64,000 nt of DNA from Mesostigma viride (GCA_009746045.1 RPFO01000380.1:1-64000); one strand, 5' to 3'. Positions 54,129 to 64,000 are shown, numbered from the stretch's first letter. Numbers and translations: made by a program. The notes: generated by a model not told the origin, from the sequence alone.

Positions 54129-55950
54129 CTAGAAAATCCTAACTACACTACTCATCAAACGCCTCCTCCGCTTGGGGGGAGGTGGCTTGCCCACAGGGTC
54201 GGGCGTGTGCGCCTTGACAATCTTCTTCCACCGCGTCTTGTCCTGCATGGCAGTCCAAAGACGGGAGAGAGAGTGGATGCGGTGCTCAAACTGGGCTGGG
54301 ACCACTAGGTCGTCCAGCAACATCTGAACGTAGTAATTGGTGACAGGTTTCCCTACCCTTTTGGGAATGTCCGCGGGGCCAGGCCAGGTCAGAATGTGCC
54401 GCCCTGGCTGGCCAAGCCGCTGGGGGCCGGCCAGACCAAGGGTGGTGGACATCGACCTGGCTGGTGCGGGCAAGCGGTGTCATACAAATGCTATCCTACG
54501 CTGCCTAATCTCGTCCGAAACACGAGGCATGCCATGATACAAAGACTCTGATGACGGACGCTCGGAAAAACCTACGGACCTGTCGGAGCATCCTGTAAAC
54601 TGTGCCGTCGAGCCGAGCTGCCAGTTTGGGTGGGAGGGTCCACGCCCCGGCGCCATACGTGAGCACCGTGAGGACGAGGACCTTGAAGAGCATGCGCTTG
54701 CGGTGCCCGTCCAGGCCCTTCGAGCGCCAGTAGGGTGTGAGCGAACGGAGCTTGGCCCAGGCAAGGCCGATGCGGGTGTCCACATCGTCGGCGGTGTCAG
54801 GAAGCCAGCTCCCCAACAGCTTGAAGCGGTCGCGGAACGGGACCTCCGTCCCATCGAGCAGGCGCGGCAGCGGTGGTTTACTGGATGCCCCTATCACCAT
54901 CGCCTCAGATTTGACACTAATCTCCAGCCCCACCGCCCGCGCCTCCAGGCCCAGGCAGTCCAGCCAGGTCTGAATGTGCTCGGGGCGCGCGATGAGGGTG
55001 GTATCATCCGCATAAATCAGGTCGGCAAGGCGGTCACCAGGTCTAACCCCGCCGTGCTCTTTCACGTTAAGGATGTCCAAGCCTGGCTCGAACCCCTTAA
55101 GAGCAGTAAAGCGTGCACGTGACTGGCGCATGACGTGGTCCACGACAATAATGAACAGGTATGGGGACAGGACACAACCTTGCCACCGACACCCCGTGGT
55201 GAAGGGGGCCGGAATGGTGGAGTGGTGCCCTCCGCAGTCCGCACTACTGCCTGTGAGCCCTCATACAGTCGGCGAATGGCAGCAATAAACGCAGGTGGTA
55301 CCCGATCCAGAGCTAGGATGGCCCAAAGAGCCTCCCAGAGAACCGTGTCAAAGGCCTTGATATAGTCAACAAAAATGAAGACCAGCGGCAAACTGTCAGC
55401 TAGGGGGAAGTCGACGCACCTCCTCCATCAACCGGCGCGCGACAAACACAGCCATGACAGTGTTACGACCACGACGGAAACCCATCTGAGACTCACCCAG
55501 GTGTGGGTCCAGCGCGGCGCGGAGCCTGTGCAGCATCATGCGCATGAAGACCTTCAGCGCGGCGCTCTGGAGGCAGACACCCCGGTAGTTGCCGGGGTCA
55601 GCAGCAGAGCCCTTCTTGTACAGCATGACGCGGATGGCCGTCTGCCACTCAGCAGGCGGAGGCTCGTCAGAGAGCAGGACACGGTTGCAGAACGCCAGCA
55701 GAAGATCCCTAACCGCCAGATCAGGGGTCTTCCGAGCAGCTCAGCAGAAAGGTGGTCGGCACCGACCGCCGCATCGTACCGCAGGCGAGCAAGGGCGCCG
55801 TCCAATTCCTTCAGAGTGAAGGGGGGGACGACGTCGTCAGTGGCAAGGCAGCCCTCCTGCAAGGCGGGGACTTGGTAGTCCGCGGCCGAGGAGGGGGGCG
55901 CTGGTGGCGGCGGGGGTCCGGCGACCCCGAGGCGGGCGGCCGTCTCGAGG
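54129..55950 (-). pseudogene. LINE copy 2 reverse transcriptase, frameshifted
   Basis: Same protein as 19,056-20,650 of copy 1, with YADDTTL near 55,015, FVDYIKAFDTVLW near 55,365 and GHLAR. Indels near 55,400, 55,190, 54,600 and 54,470 break the frame. Where readable, identity to copy 1 is very high. The end encodes TRWKKIVKAHTP and a Lys/Pro tail. Confidence 0.82.
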
Positions 55951-55989
55951 TGAAGCGGCGGGGGGGGGGGCGCGAGCCCCACCGGTCAA

Positions 55990-57044
55990 GGAAACATTGT
56001 GGGCCAACCAGCGGTCAAGGCTGACCGGCGCCGTGCCGTCCCCCGTGTGCTCCACCGGGGTGCGCTGCCGCCGGTCGCCGATCGAGCCGACCGGTCGAGG
56101 TGGTACCACATGTCCTTGCCCTGGTTGCGAGCCTGGCAGGCCTTGGCATCCGCGATGCACTGGGCCGCCTCCGCGTCCTGAGCGTGCTCGTAGGCCGCCA
56201 CGAGGGCGGCCTTGCGCACTGGTTTCTGCAGCGGGTCCCGGTTACGCTTGAGGCGGTGCCGGGCGGCCAAGACCTTGGGGTCCTGGCGGTAGAGCGGGCC
56301 GGGGCGGCGGCGGGGCATGACCGGCAGGTGCCGGGCCGCCAGCAACGGGGGCACGGGCCGCAAAGCCCGCAAAAATGGCTGCGTTGGGGGCACCCTTGTC
56401 CAGCTCGTCGACGTCCGCCCGGGCGTCCAGGGCCGACAGGTACTCCTTTCGGCACCTGTTGCGCTCGTGCTCGGCGTCCGTCCAGTCCTCAGGATCTCCC
56501 TTGACCGGACGTAGAGCAGACCAGTCAGGGCGGACCAGTGCGGCGCGGCGCGCGGGGACGTGGAACCGGAGCCGAAGGGTCGCGCGCACCAGTTACCGGT
56601 GGTCAGAGCACACCGTGGGCCGCGTGTCAAACACTCGGGCGTCCAGAACCGAGGTGCACCTGGGCTGCCATACCACCACGTAGTCCAGACAGGCCTGCCG
56701 GCCGTTAGGGCCACGAAAGGTAACCAAGTCCTGTGAGGGATGTTGGAATTGGCAGTTGACAGCAACCATCCCGCTATCCCGCAAAAAGGCAGAGAAAAGG
56801 GGAGTGTTGGCGTTAGCTTCCGTGTCAGCAGGCGCAAAGCGACTGCCAGCAGTGCCCACGGGGAGCGTGGCATTGGCGTCGAGCAGCATAACCAAAAAGT
56901 GGCGGGCCGGAGTGACCCCCTCAAGGTTATGCAAGGATTCGAAGAACTCACGGGCCGACTCAGGTAGACCACTGTGGGGTGCGTAGCCCACCCCCACCGT
57001 GAGGTGGTGTTTAGACCGCCCCTCGACAGAAGTGAAATGTGCTG
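55990..57044 (-). pseudogene. LINE copy 2 endonuclease, truncated and frameshifted
   Basis: Contains LLDANA (near 56,880), CLDYVVV and SDHR (near 56,600), split by indels near 56,600 and 56,350. The first 200 residues of the domain are missing through 5' truncation. At the junction with RT the C run is 11 long (G run at 55,960-55,970) against nine in copy 1. Confidence 0.82.
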
Positions 57045-57169
57045 ACAACGTATATGCACATGTTATACATGCCAGATGTCCTAGTTCGAATCCGTGTTTG
57101 AGCTACTTGAACATTCGCGTTTTTCGCGTCCCGGCAGCATTTAGTTAACTATTTGTTGCTTGCCTCGAC

Positions 57170-57290
57170 AATTAATTAATGAATTAATTAATTAATTAGG
57201 AACATAACTCCGTTGGGAGTATCTGTAGCACATAGCCCTTGAGAAGGGGCATATGGCCTATAATATCATGGCATGGCTAACGTGATGACT
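57170..57290 (-). mobile_element. type-A LINE 3' UTR fragment
   Basis: AATTA tail, hairpin ACTCC/GGAGT (57,207-57,220), then GTAGCACATAGCCC and GGGGCATATGGCCTAT. The rest of the element is missing. 57,291-57,545 has nothing recognisable. Confidence 0.65.
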
Positions 57291-57545
57291 GACTAGCTAG
57301 ACCTTTTCAGTGGTTTTCCATTTGCGGGTATTTCCTCGTAAATGGTGGGAGAGCGATCGCAGCAATGGTGCTCACCACTAGACACTCCCGGCCAGTTAGG
57401 CTAGAAACACACGCCCTGATCAAGCATGCTGTTTCCGGCCCCACCGTCTAGGTCATCTAGTCGCTCCACACGTAAGCCAGCCATAATTTCAATGCACAAG
57501 GATACACATTTCCATCACCATTCATCTTCATCATCCTGAACGACT

Positions 57546-57690
57546 CGAAAACGCGGAAAAGATAACGGCAGGCTCGAGCTACCATGGTCCGGATTCTCCC
57601 GATTTCTGGCCTGCGCTGGTTGTCTCTTTGATATAATATATTCTAAGCTACTTCCTGCAATGGTGGGAATGTAAACAACACTTGCATGCT
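57546..57690 (-). mobile_element. type-A UTR piece with the ACGGCAGGCTCGAGC insert
   Basis: Third copy of the segment of about 70 bp duplicated near 16,444 and 16,559, followed by TTCTAAGCTACTTCCTGCAA of the type-A UTR. Confidence 0.6.
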
Positions 57691-57829
57691 CTAATTAATT
57701 AATTAATTAATTAATTAGACTCGTGCTCCCGTTGGGGAGTCACGGAGCATTAACCCCGATGGATGGATGGATGGATGGATGGGTGCAAACAGTCCTACCG
57801 CATGCATATGCATGCAGTCCTACCGCATT
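57691..57829 (-). mobile_element. type-B LINE 3' end
   Basis: (AATT)n tail, hairpin CTCCC/GGGAG (57,726-57,739), (GGAT)5 and GGGTGCAAACAGTCCTACCG. Truncated at once. Confidence 0.72.
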
Positions 57830-57985
57830 AATTAATTAATTAATTAATTAATTAGACTCGTGCTCCCGTTGGGGAGTCACGGAGCATTAACCCCGATGGA
57901 TGGATGGATGGGTGCAAACATTCCTACCGGTCTAATCTATCTACATTGGCGACATACTACACTGACTGTCCTACCGCATGCTCTA
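57830..57985 (-). mobile_element. type-B LINE 3' end, second tandem copy
   Basis: Same as the preceding copy, with the hairpin at 57,863-57,876 and (GGAT)4. It continues a little further into the UTR. The two copies are in the same orientation, about 137 bp apart. Confidence 0.72.
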
Positions 57986-58165
57986 GGTCAAGGGATTCTC
58001 ACCTTCTTCCATGTCAAAAGTTCTTGAGTATGGCGTTGATCGAGGCTGCGCTTGGCAAGCTCGGCCTCCTCGCGGAGGTCAAGCGTCTGCCGCTGGAGCT
58101 GGGCTGCGACGGCGGAGGTGGTGGAGGTGGTGTGTTGCTTAAGCATGTCCGCCCAGGTCGTGGCC
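57986..58165 (-). pseudogene. ORF1 fragment
   Basis: Encodes [20 protein letters not shown] and LREEAELAKRSL, matching the relic at 37,557-38,291. About 60 codons, truncated on both sides. Confidence 0.75.
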
Positions 58166-58611
58166 TCTAGAATATGCATGTTGCATACGTACGTTGTTCT
58201 AGCATGCTAGATTGCCAAGATCATTTAGGGCGCAGATCCTGGAGACTCTTGGCTATGGTGAGCCTTCCTTTCTTGGTGGACAGTGCCATGGATCGATTTC
58301 TGCAACTTGATCCAGTGCAGATCAATCATCTCTTGTTGTGTAGATCAATGAGTTGACCATTGTCACGTATTAATTGCCTAGCCGTGCCACCATACCTAGT
58401 CACACGTGCACCGCTAACGCACGGTACACAACCAGCCTTAGCCTTAGCTTAGCCCTTAATGTACAGCCATGCATGCTAGCTAGCTACGTCCTGGCTATGA
58501 TCAGCTTACTTGCCCACGCTCCTAGTTATGATATGCTCACATGGGTCTTATTGCACCCACAGAACTTGCCAGATCGTCTATCGTGTCCGATTGCTGCTGT
58601 GGCATGCCTCT

Positions 58612-58738
58612 GGCTTAGAGTTAGATTAGTTCCTAGAATTAGGTTTCGCGGCTTCGCCCACCTCCATCCATCCAGCAAGGGAATATGTGCTACATGATCT
58701 CCCATGCAACGGAGTCATGTTTTAATTTAATTTTTAAT
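58612..58738 (+). mobile_element. LINE 3' end, plus strand
   Basis: Inverse orientation of the LINE 3' UTR at 54,030-54,140: TTCGCGGCTTCGCCCACCTCCATCC-like, GTGCTACATGATCTCC, a loop enlarged by four bases, GGAGTCATGT and a TTTAATTTAATTTTT tail. Confidence 0.65.
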
Positions 58739-59877
58739 ATGCCTCTGGCATGAATTAAGGAGAAAGGGGGTCTCTGCGGGAAGGCCCACACTAAATCACT
58801 AATCGAAAATTACTTGGGAAATGTTGTCTCGGGCTGATGGACATGTGTGCCCCTCAATTGCGGAGTTAAATTGGATGTATAATTGAATGAAATACATTAT
58901 TACATTCCATGCATCGATGCTCGAGTCATCGCGATATCTGAATATCTTACATAATTACAGACCCATCAATTGGAAGGTCAGAAAGCTCCAGTGCATCTGC
59001 TCTACGACCGGACGTCTCAATCGTACGTAGTGCTTTCGAGTTATAATTACCCTCAATGTATGTCTGGAAAATCCACGTGCAGGCAGTGTCAAATGCATGC
59101 TATATGAACTAGTTATGTACATGTCAAGATGATGACAGTCAAGCGAGGCCATACATGTTGACGGACAAGTGAGCCTGTAGACCTACGTCGATCCCCAGTT
59201 CCTCGATGTCGTGCGCAGCCCCGATATCATCAGATTTCCAATCCCCAACGGCCGTCGGCTCCGCAAAATCCACGTTCGCGATTAAACAGTGCAACCGCGA
59301 GGGCCGTTCTAACTTGTAATCCACCTATATAATGGGCTCCGTCTCGTCACCGTGCGTTCGCATCAACAGGACAGCCACGGGTGTCGCGACGTCTCGGACG
59401 CTGTGCACTACACGCATCATCTCGGTCATCGCAGCCGTCGAGCACGTCACAAGCATCAATTATTCTCTGGACGAATTCTCGTGACCGTGTTGATATTAAT
59501 GTCTGCCAACTTCACGACTGTGAACAGCAGCCTCACGCACGTCCGGTCCATCCGACTCCGTCAGGCGGTGTTGCGAATGGCGTCCTGCGTGCAAAAACCA
59601 GTACATGAAGGACAATAATGTTAGCCCGTTAGACAGATTTGTCTGTGGTTCCGCTTACAGCAGTACTAATCACCCGTTACGCGGATTTCGGGCAAGTGGG
59701 TATCCTCCTACATTACATGTATCCAATTATGGACGGGAGATTTAAAATGGGAAACAAGTATCAGCGAACCCAGAATCAAGGTATCCACGCAACGGTTTTG
59801 AAGAAACGGCTATGTACATATAGACACAATGAACTGAACAAAACTTTAGTAGCTCACTCGTCGTTCACTTGTTAGTC
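58739..59877. other. unassigned region
   Basis: One block (AGGAGAAAGGGGGTCTCTGC, 58,761-58,780) belongs to a LINE UTR. A CCAACGGCCGTCGG palindrome lies at 59,245-59,258. No gene is supported. Confidence 0.4.
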
Positions 59878-60000
59878 GTAACGGAGGCAGTCATTCAGTC
59901 AGTTTGCAAGTTCAGTTGGCAAGTACGGAAACACACGCAAGTGCGTAACGGAGGCAGTCAGTCAGTCAGTTTGCAAGTGCAGTTGGCAAGTACGGACCAC
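59878..60000. repeat. direct duplication of about 67 bp
   Basis: GTAACGGAGGCAGTCA...CAGTTTGCAAGT...CAGTTGGCAAGTACGG occurs at about 59,878 and 59,945. AGTC is itself locally repeated. A 33-bp duplication follows at 60,405-60,475 (CACCCCGACGAGGCACAAAT). Confidence 0.8.
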
Positions 60001-60300
60001 CAACCGCGTGTGTACGTCCATGATATCGCAATATATAATCAAGAATAACAGGGAACGGTTAATGTATCCTTTACGCAGCTTTTTCGTTCAGGGCATGTTG
60101 AAATAACGAAAGTGGGGTCAGGTGTTCGAACCTTCCAAGTGCCGAATTTTTTACGAACCAGCGCATTCACGAACCTTGCACTGGGGACGCGGTGGACGTG
60201 TACCATTACCCCGGCCTAATTCTAGCATTGTACACAAGGGGCGGTGGCTAGCAGTAAAGAAGGGCATCCTAGTCATAACGCTGGGCAAGTTTAAAAGCAC

Positions 60301-60979
60301 CAACGGCCGTTGAGTAGGAAAAAAAAAGAGCAGGAGAAGAGCACGTCGACGTTTCAACAGCAAGACAAAAATATTGAACCCCGAGTACCAATGAAAATGC
60401 TTTCATGCATGTCCACCCCGACGAGGCACAAATTCATGCATGCCCACCCCGACGAGGCACAAATTAATGAACGACAGATTTCTCACCCCCCCCCGGCACA
60501 TGGAACAAGTGCCATCGCACGCACACACTTTGTAGACAGGAGAGTTTCGAGAGTCCAACGGCCGTTGGCTCGGAGAAATTGACAGTACACCAGTAAAGAC
60601 ATTAAAATTATCACTTTGTTGTCTTATGTGTGCCGTGTCATTTCCCAAGGTCAAAAGCCGTCAACTTCTGCACCTCTTGTCCCTCCCACCCGTACGCACT
60701 AAGCATGCCCACCTTACACTACCACATGTGGCTCTTGAGAAAACTCCCCCCGACGATGCACATGTGCCATTCACGCACACACCTTCAGACAAGGCTATCA
60801 GTTTTTCGAAGTCCAACGGCCGTTGGCTCCGAGAAATGCTGTTACAACTCAAAATTACAATGGTGACATCCACGAGCTAGTGGTACGCCGAACAAGTGCT
60901 TGTATGACATATGGCGACTGCCCGTGAGGAAAAGTCCACCACCACACACGGTCAGTTTTTTGAGTCCAACGGCCGTTGG
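60301..60979. promoter_or_regulatory. recurrent CCAACGGCCGTTGG palindrome
   Basis: Perfect copies at 60,555-60,568, 60,813-60,826 and 60,966-60,979, and a 12-bp core at 60,301-60,312. One copy at 59,245 has a single change. Each is followed by GCTCnGAGAAAT. The half site AACGG is the core of Myb and plant M-phase (MSA) elements. Binding is inferred, not shown. Confidence 0.55.
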
Positions 60980-61116
60980 CTCCGAGAAATGCTGTTACAA
61001 CGCAAAATTACAATGGTGACATACATGAGCTAGTGGTACGCCGAACAAGTGCTTGTATGACATATGGCGACTGCCCGTGAGGAAAAGTCCACCACCACAC
61101 ACGGACAGTTTTTTGA
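60811..61116. repeat. 153-bp tandem duplication
   Basis: Two head-to-tail copies, nearly identical, from the CCAACGGCCGTTGG palindrome through GGAAAAGTCCACCACCACAC. The third start, after 61,117, has lost the palindrome. Confidence 0.88.
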
Positions 61117-61462
61117 CTCCAACGCAAGAACAGACGTAATGCACACCAAGTGACCAAGTGGCAAGATAAAGACACCCTTGCCAATCTCTACCCACAAAAA
61201 CTTAGCCCCGAAATCCGTAGCCCCGAAATCCGTGATTGATTTGTACATTGTAGATGACAATGCAGCGATCACATGTATTCTGAAACCAACACGTTTTTAC
61301 CTAGTTATCATGGTAACCAATTTATGGTTACCTAGTTATCCATGGCTAGAAAGTTGTAAATACACGATGTGGCCACACACGCCATAGATGAAAATCATAA
61401 CCAGATCACGCACATGATCATGGAAGGGGACTCTATTGATCTCAAAAAAGAAAGCTCAAGAC

Positions 61463-61520
61463 ACCCTACACCCTACACCCTACACCCTACACCATACATC
61501 CTACAACCTACACCCTTAAC
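61463..61520. repeat. CCCTACA heptamer array, telomere-like
   Basis: Four exact and about three degenerate CCCTACA units. The unit is one base from the CCCTAAA telomere repeat of plants and many algae. The array is interstitial here. Confidence 0.6.
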
Positions 61521-61552
61521 TCTCCACCCTTAGCTTACGTGACCTTTTTTTC

Positions 61553-61621
61553 GGAGAAATGTCCGAGTGGAATGCTATGTATGGGGTAACTTTCCCAAGG
61601 GTTCGAATCCCTCTTTCTCCA
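61553..61621 (+). tRNA. tRNA-Ser-like remnant, organelle or bacterial type, anticodon arm lost
   Basis: 69 nt. A perfect 7-bp acceptor stem (GGAGAAA with TTTCTCC, then A), an A box TGTCCGAGTGG, a variable-arm-like GGG/CCC hairpin around GTAACTT, and a B box GGTTCGAATCC with a T stem having one A-C mismatch. The part that should hold the D loop and anticodon stem is too short. Best read as a deleted pseudogene, possibly from inserted organelle DNA, since the flanks are AT-rich. Confidence 0.55.
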
Positions 61622-61734
61622 TTAGAGTTTTGTTTAGCTTCTATTCTCGTCTACACATAATTCACACGAAGTACGCTTGCAAATACTTTATTACTATTTT
61701 GTTTGATATACTACACTAATATTATAATTGTTGT

Positions 61735-61870
61735 GTGTGTGTGTTGTTCACGTGTGCGTGTGTGTGTTGTGTGTGTTGTGTGTGTTGTGCGTGTGCGTGT
61801 GCGTGTGCGTGTGCGTGTGCGTGTGCGTGTGCGTGTGCGTGTGCGTGTGCGTGTGCGTGTGTGTGTGTAT
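61735..61870. repeat. GTGTGC/GTGTGT microsatellite
   Basis: (GCGTGT)n of about eleven units between GT-rich stretches, adjoining the large minisatellite. Confidence 0.9.
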
Positions 61871-61907
61871 ATAATTTTTTGTTGTGTGTGTGTGTTGTGT
61901 GTTGTAC

Positions 61908-64000
61908 GTGCAAGGTGTATGTACATGTGTGTGCAGCCGGCCCTTGCGTGCGCGGTGTGTGTACGTTTCTGTGCAGCCGCCCCTTGCGTGCGCGGTGTAT
62001 GTACGTGTGTGTGCATGCCGGCCCTTGCGTGCATGGTGTGTGTACGTGTGTGTGCAGCCGCCCCTTGCGTGCGCGGTGTATGTACATGTGTTTGCACTCG
62101 CCCATTGCGTGCGCGGTGTATGTACGTGTGTGTGCAGCCGCCCCTTGCGTGCGCGGTGGATGTACGTGTGTGCGCACTCGCCCCTTGCGTGCGCGGTGTA
62201 TGTACGTGTGTGTGCAGCCGCCCCTTGCGTGCGCGGTGTATGTACATGTGTGTGCATCCTTGTCCTTGCGTGCATGGTGTATGTACATGTGAGTGCCGTC
62301 GCCCCAACCGTGCATTGTGTATGTACGTGTGTGTGCAGCCGCCCCTTGCGTGCATGGTGTGTGTACATGTGTGTGCATCCTTGTCCTTGCGTGCATGGTG
62401 TATGTACATGTGTTTGCACTCGCCCCTTGCGTGCGCGGTGTGTGTACGTGTGTGTGCAGCCGCCCCTTGCGTGCATGGTGTGTGTACATGTGTGTGCATC
62501 CTTGTCCTTGCGTGCATGGTGTGTGTACATGTGTGTGCAGCCGCCCCTTGCGTGCGCGGTGGATGTACATGTGCGGGCAGTTGCCCCTTGCGTGCGCGGT
62601 GTATGTACATGTGTTTGCACTCGCCCCTTGCGTGCGCGGTGTATGTACATGTGTGTGCAGCCGCCCCTTGCGTGCATGGTGTATGTACATGTGCTTGCAC
62701 TGGCCCCGTGCGTGCGCGGTGTATGTACGTGTGTGTGCAGCCGCCCCTTGCGTGCGCGGTGTATGTACGTGCGTGTGCAGCCGCCCCTTGCGTGCGCGGT
62801 GTATGTACATGTGTGTGCATCCTTGTCCTTGCGTGCGCGGTGTATGTACATGTGTTTGCACTCGCCCCTTGCGTGCGCGGTGGATGTACATGTGTGTGCA
62901 GCCGCCCCTTGCGTGCATGGTTTATGTACATGTGTGTGCAGTCGCCGGCCCCGTGCGTGCGCAGTGGATGTACGTGTGTGTGCAGCCGCCCCGTGCGTGC
63001 ATGGTGTGTGTACGTGTGTGTGCAGCAGCCCCTTGCGTGCGCGGTGTATGTACGTTTCTGTGCATGCCGGCCCTTGCGTGCATGGTGTATGTACATGTGC
63101 TTGCACTGGCCCCTTGCGTGCGCGGTGTATGTACGTGTGTGTGCAGCCCCCCTTGCGTGCGCGGTGTATGTACGTGTGTGCGCACTCGCCCCTTGCGTGC
63201 GCGGTGTATGTACGTGTGTGTGCAGCCGCCCCTTGCGTGCGCGGTGTATGTACATGTGTGTGCAGCCGCCCCTTGCGTGTGCGGTGGATGTACATGTGCG
63301 GGCAGTTGCCCCTTGCGTGCGCGGTGTATGTACATGTGTTTGCACTCGCCCCTTGCGTGCGCGGTGTATGTACATGTGTGTGCAGCCGCCCCTTGCGTGC
63401 ATGGTGTATGTACATGTGCTTGCACTGGCCCCGTGCGTGCGCGGTGTATGTACGTGTGTGTGCAGCCGCCCCTTGCGTGCGCGGTGTATGTACGTGTGTG
63501 CGCACTCGCCCCTTGCGTGCGCGGTGTATGTACGTGTGTGTGCAGCCGCCCCTTGCGTGCGCGGTGTATGTACATGTGTGTGCATCCTTGTCCTTGCGTG
63601 CGCGGTGTATGTACATGTGTTTGCACTCGCCCCTTGCGTGCGCGGTGTATGTACATGTGTGTGCAGCCGCCCCTTGCGTGCATGGTTTATGTACATGTGT
63701 GTGCAGTCGCCCCGTGCGTGCGCAGTGTATGTACGTGTGTGTGCAGCCGCCCCTTGCGTGCGTGGTGTGTGTACATGTGAGTGCAGCCGCCCCTTGCGTG
63801 CGCGGTGTATGTACGTGTGTGTGCAGCAGCCCCTTGCGTGCTTTGTGTGTGTACATGTGTGTGAATCCTTGTCCTTGCGTGCATGGTGTGTGTACGTGTG
63901 TGTGCAGCCGCCCCTTGCGTGCATGGTGGATGTACATGTGAGTGCCGTTGCCCCTTGCGTGCGCGGTGTATGTACGTGTGTGTGCAGCCGTCCCTTAATT
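61908..64000. repeat. 40-bp minisatellite, about 51 units, to the window edge
   Basis: Unit built on GTGCAGCCGCCCCTTGCGTG plus CGCGGTGTATGTACGTGTGT. Variants replace CAGCCGCC by CACTCGCC, CACTGGCC, CAGTTGCC, CAGTCGCC or CATCCTTGT, and TACGT by TACAT. The lack of stops in all six frames produces long artificial reading frames. A block of about 13 units is duplicated (see findings). Confidence 0.96.

Larger units (their letters stand above)
54017..57044 (-). mobile_element. LINE copy 2, 5'-truncated, with target duplication
   Basis: Tail (TTAAA)n from 54,017, hairpin CCTCC/GGAGG (54,047-54,060), 3' UTR, complete ORF2 C-terminus, RT and most of the endonuclease, truncated at about 57,044. The duplication ACAACGTATAT lies at 54,006-54,016 and 57,045-57,055. 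The C-terminus is uninterrupted here, which reveals the insertion point in copy 1. Several frameshifts make it inactive. Confidence 0.92.

Noticed and set aside
57080-57100. Pol III B box (AGTTCGAATCC) beside LINE copy 2
   Set aside because: Flanking bases do not pair as a T stem and no other tRNA part is present.
61711-63941. Long frames on both strands (up to 737 codons) rich in His, Thr, Cys and Val
   Set aside because: The 40-bp minisatellite has no stop codon in any of six frames; reading frames follow from the repeat.

Overview
The window comes from the nuclear genome of a microbial eukaryote, most likely an alga or another protist. The reasons are a kinesin gene with eleven or so exons, GT-AG introns and nearly all junctions in phase 0; LINE and LTR retrotransposons; a hAT-type DNA element; and very large micro- and minisatellites. 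The kinesin is a kinesin-3 with an FHA domain, a class that land plants lack. No species is named, because nothing here fixes it.

Layout. Positions 1-10,200 are a GC-rich block with densely packed intronless genes that look like those of a large DNA virus or Polinton-like element: tandem Ig-like repeats plus a LamG-like domain, two intact orphan ORFs (3785-4984 and 5027-5611) and a small structural-looking pair (8348-8824 and 8891-9442). Several genes in it are frameshifted. A near-perfect palindrome of about 0.8 kb (6840-7690) sits where the flanking genes converge. Positions 10,197-13,520 hold a 5'-truncated, frameshifted copia-like element and a candidate 3' LTR. A CACT array of about 1.7 kb follows (14,182-15,874).

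Positions 16,100-38,740 and 53,560-58,740 are LINE territory. The autonomous LINE has an L1-like ORF1 and an ORF2 with APE-type endonuclease and reverse transcriptase. One copy (16,763-22,685) is split by a younger element; a second (54,017-57,044) is 5'-truncated. A distinct set of elements carries only ORF1 plus the same kind of 3' end (17,109-19,055; 35,294-37,139; relic 37,557-38,738) and must move in trans. All these elements, including otherwise dissimilar subfamilies, end in one hairpin architecture whose stems covary while the CAAC loop is kept, followed by short AT-rich repeat tails. Target-site duplications of 10-12 bp can be read for four insertions. A hAT-like element (31,660-33,378) with an 8-bp duplication is inserted in one LINE relic.

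Positions 41,636-51,234 hold the only clear host gene, the kinesin-3. From 58,740 to 61,730 there are small tandem duplications, a repeated palindrome, a CCCTACA array and a tRNA-Ser-like remnant. The window ends in a 40-bp minisatellite (about 61,908-64,000) with higher-order structure. The retroelements share their 3' end signals. The viral block, the retroelements and the kinesin have no evident functional link to one another.
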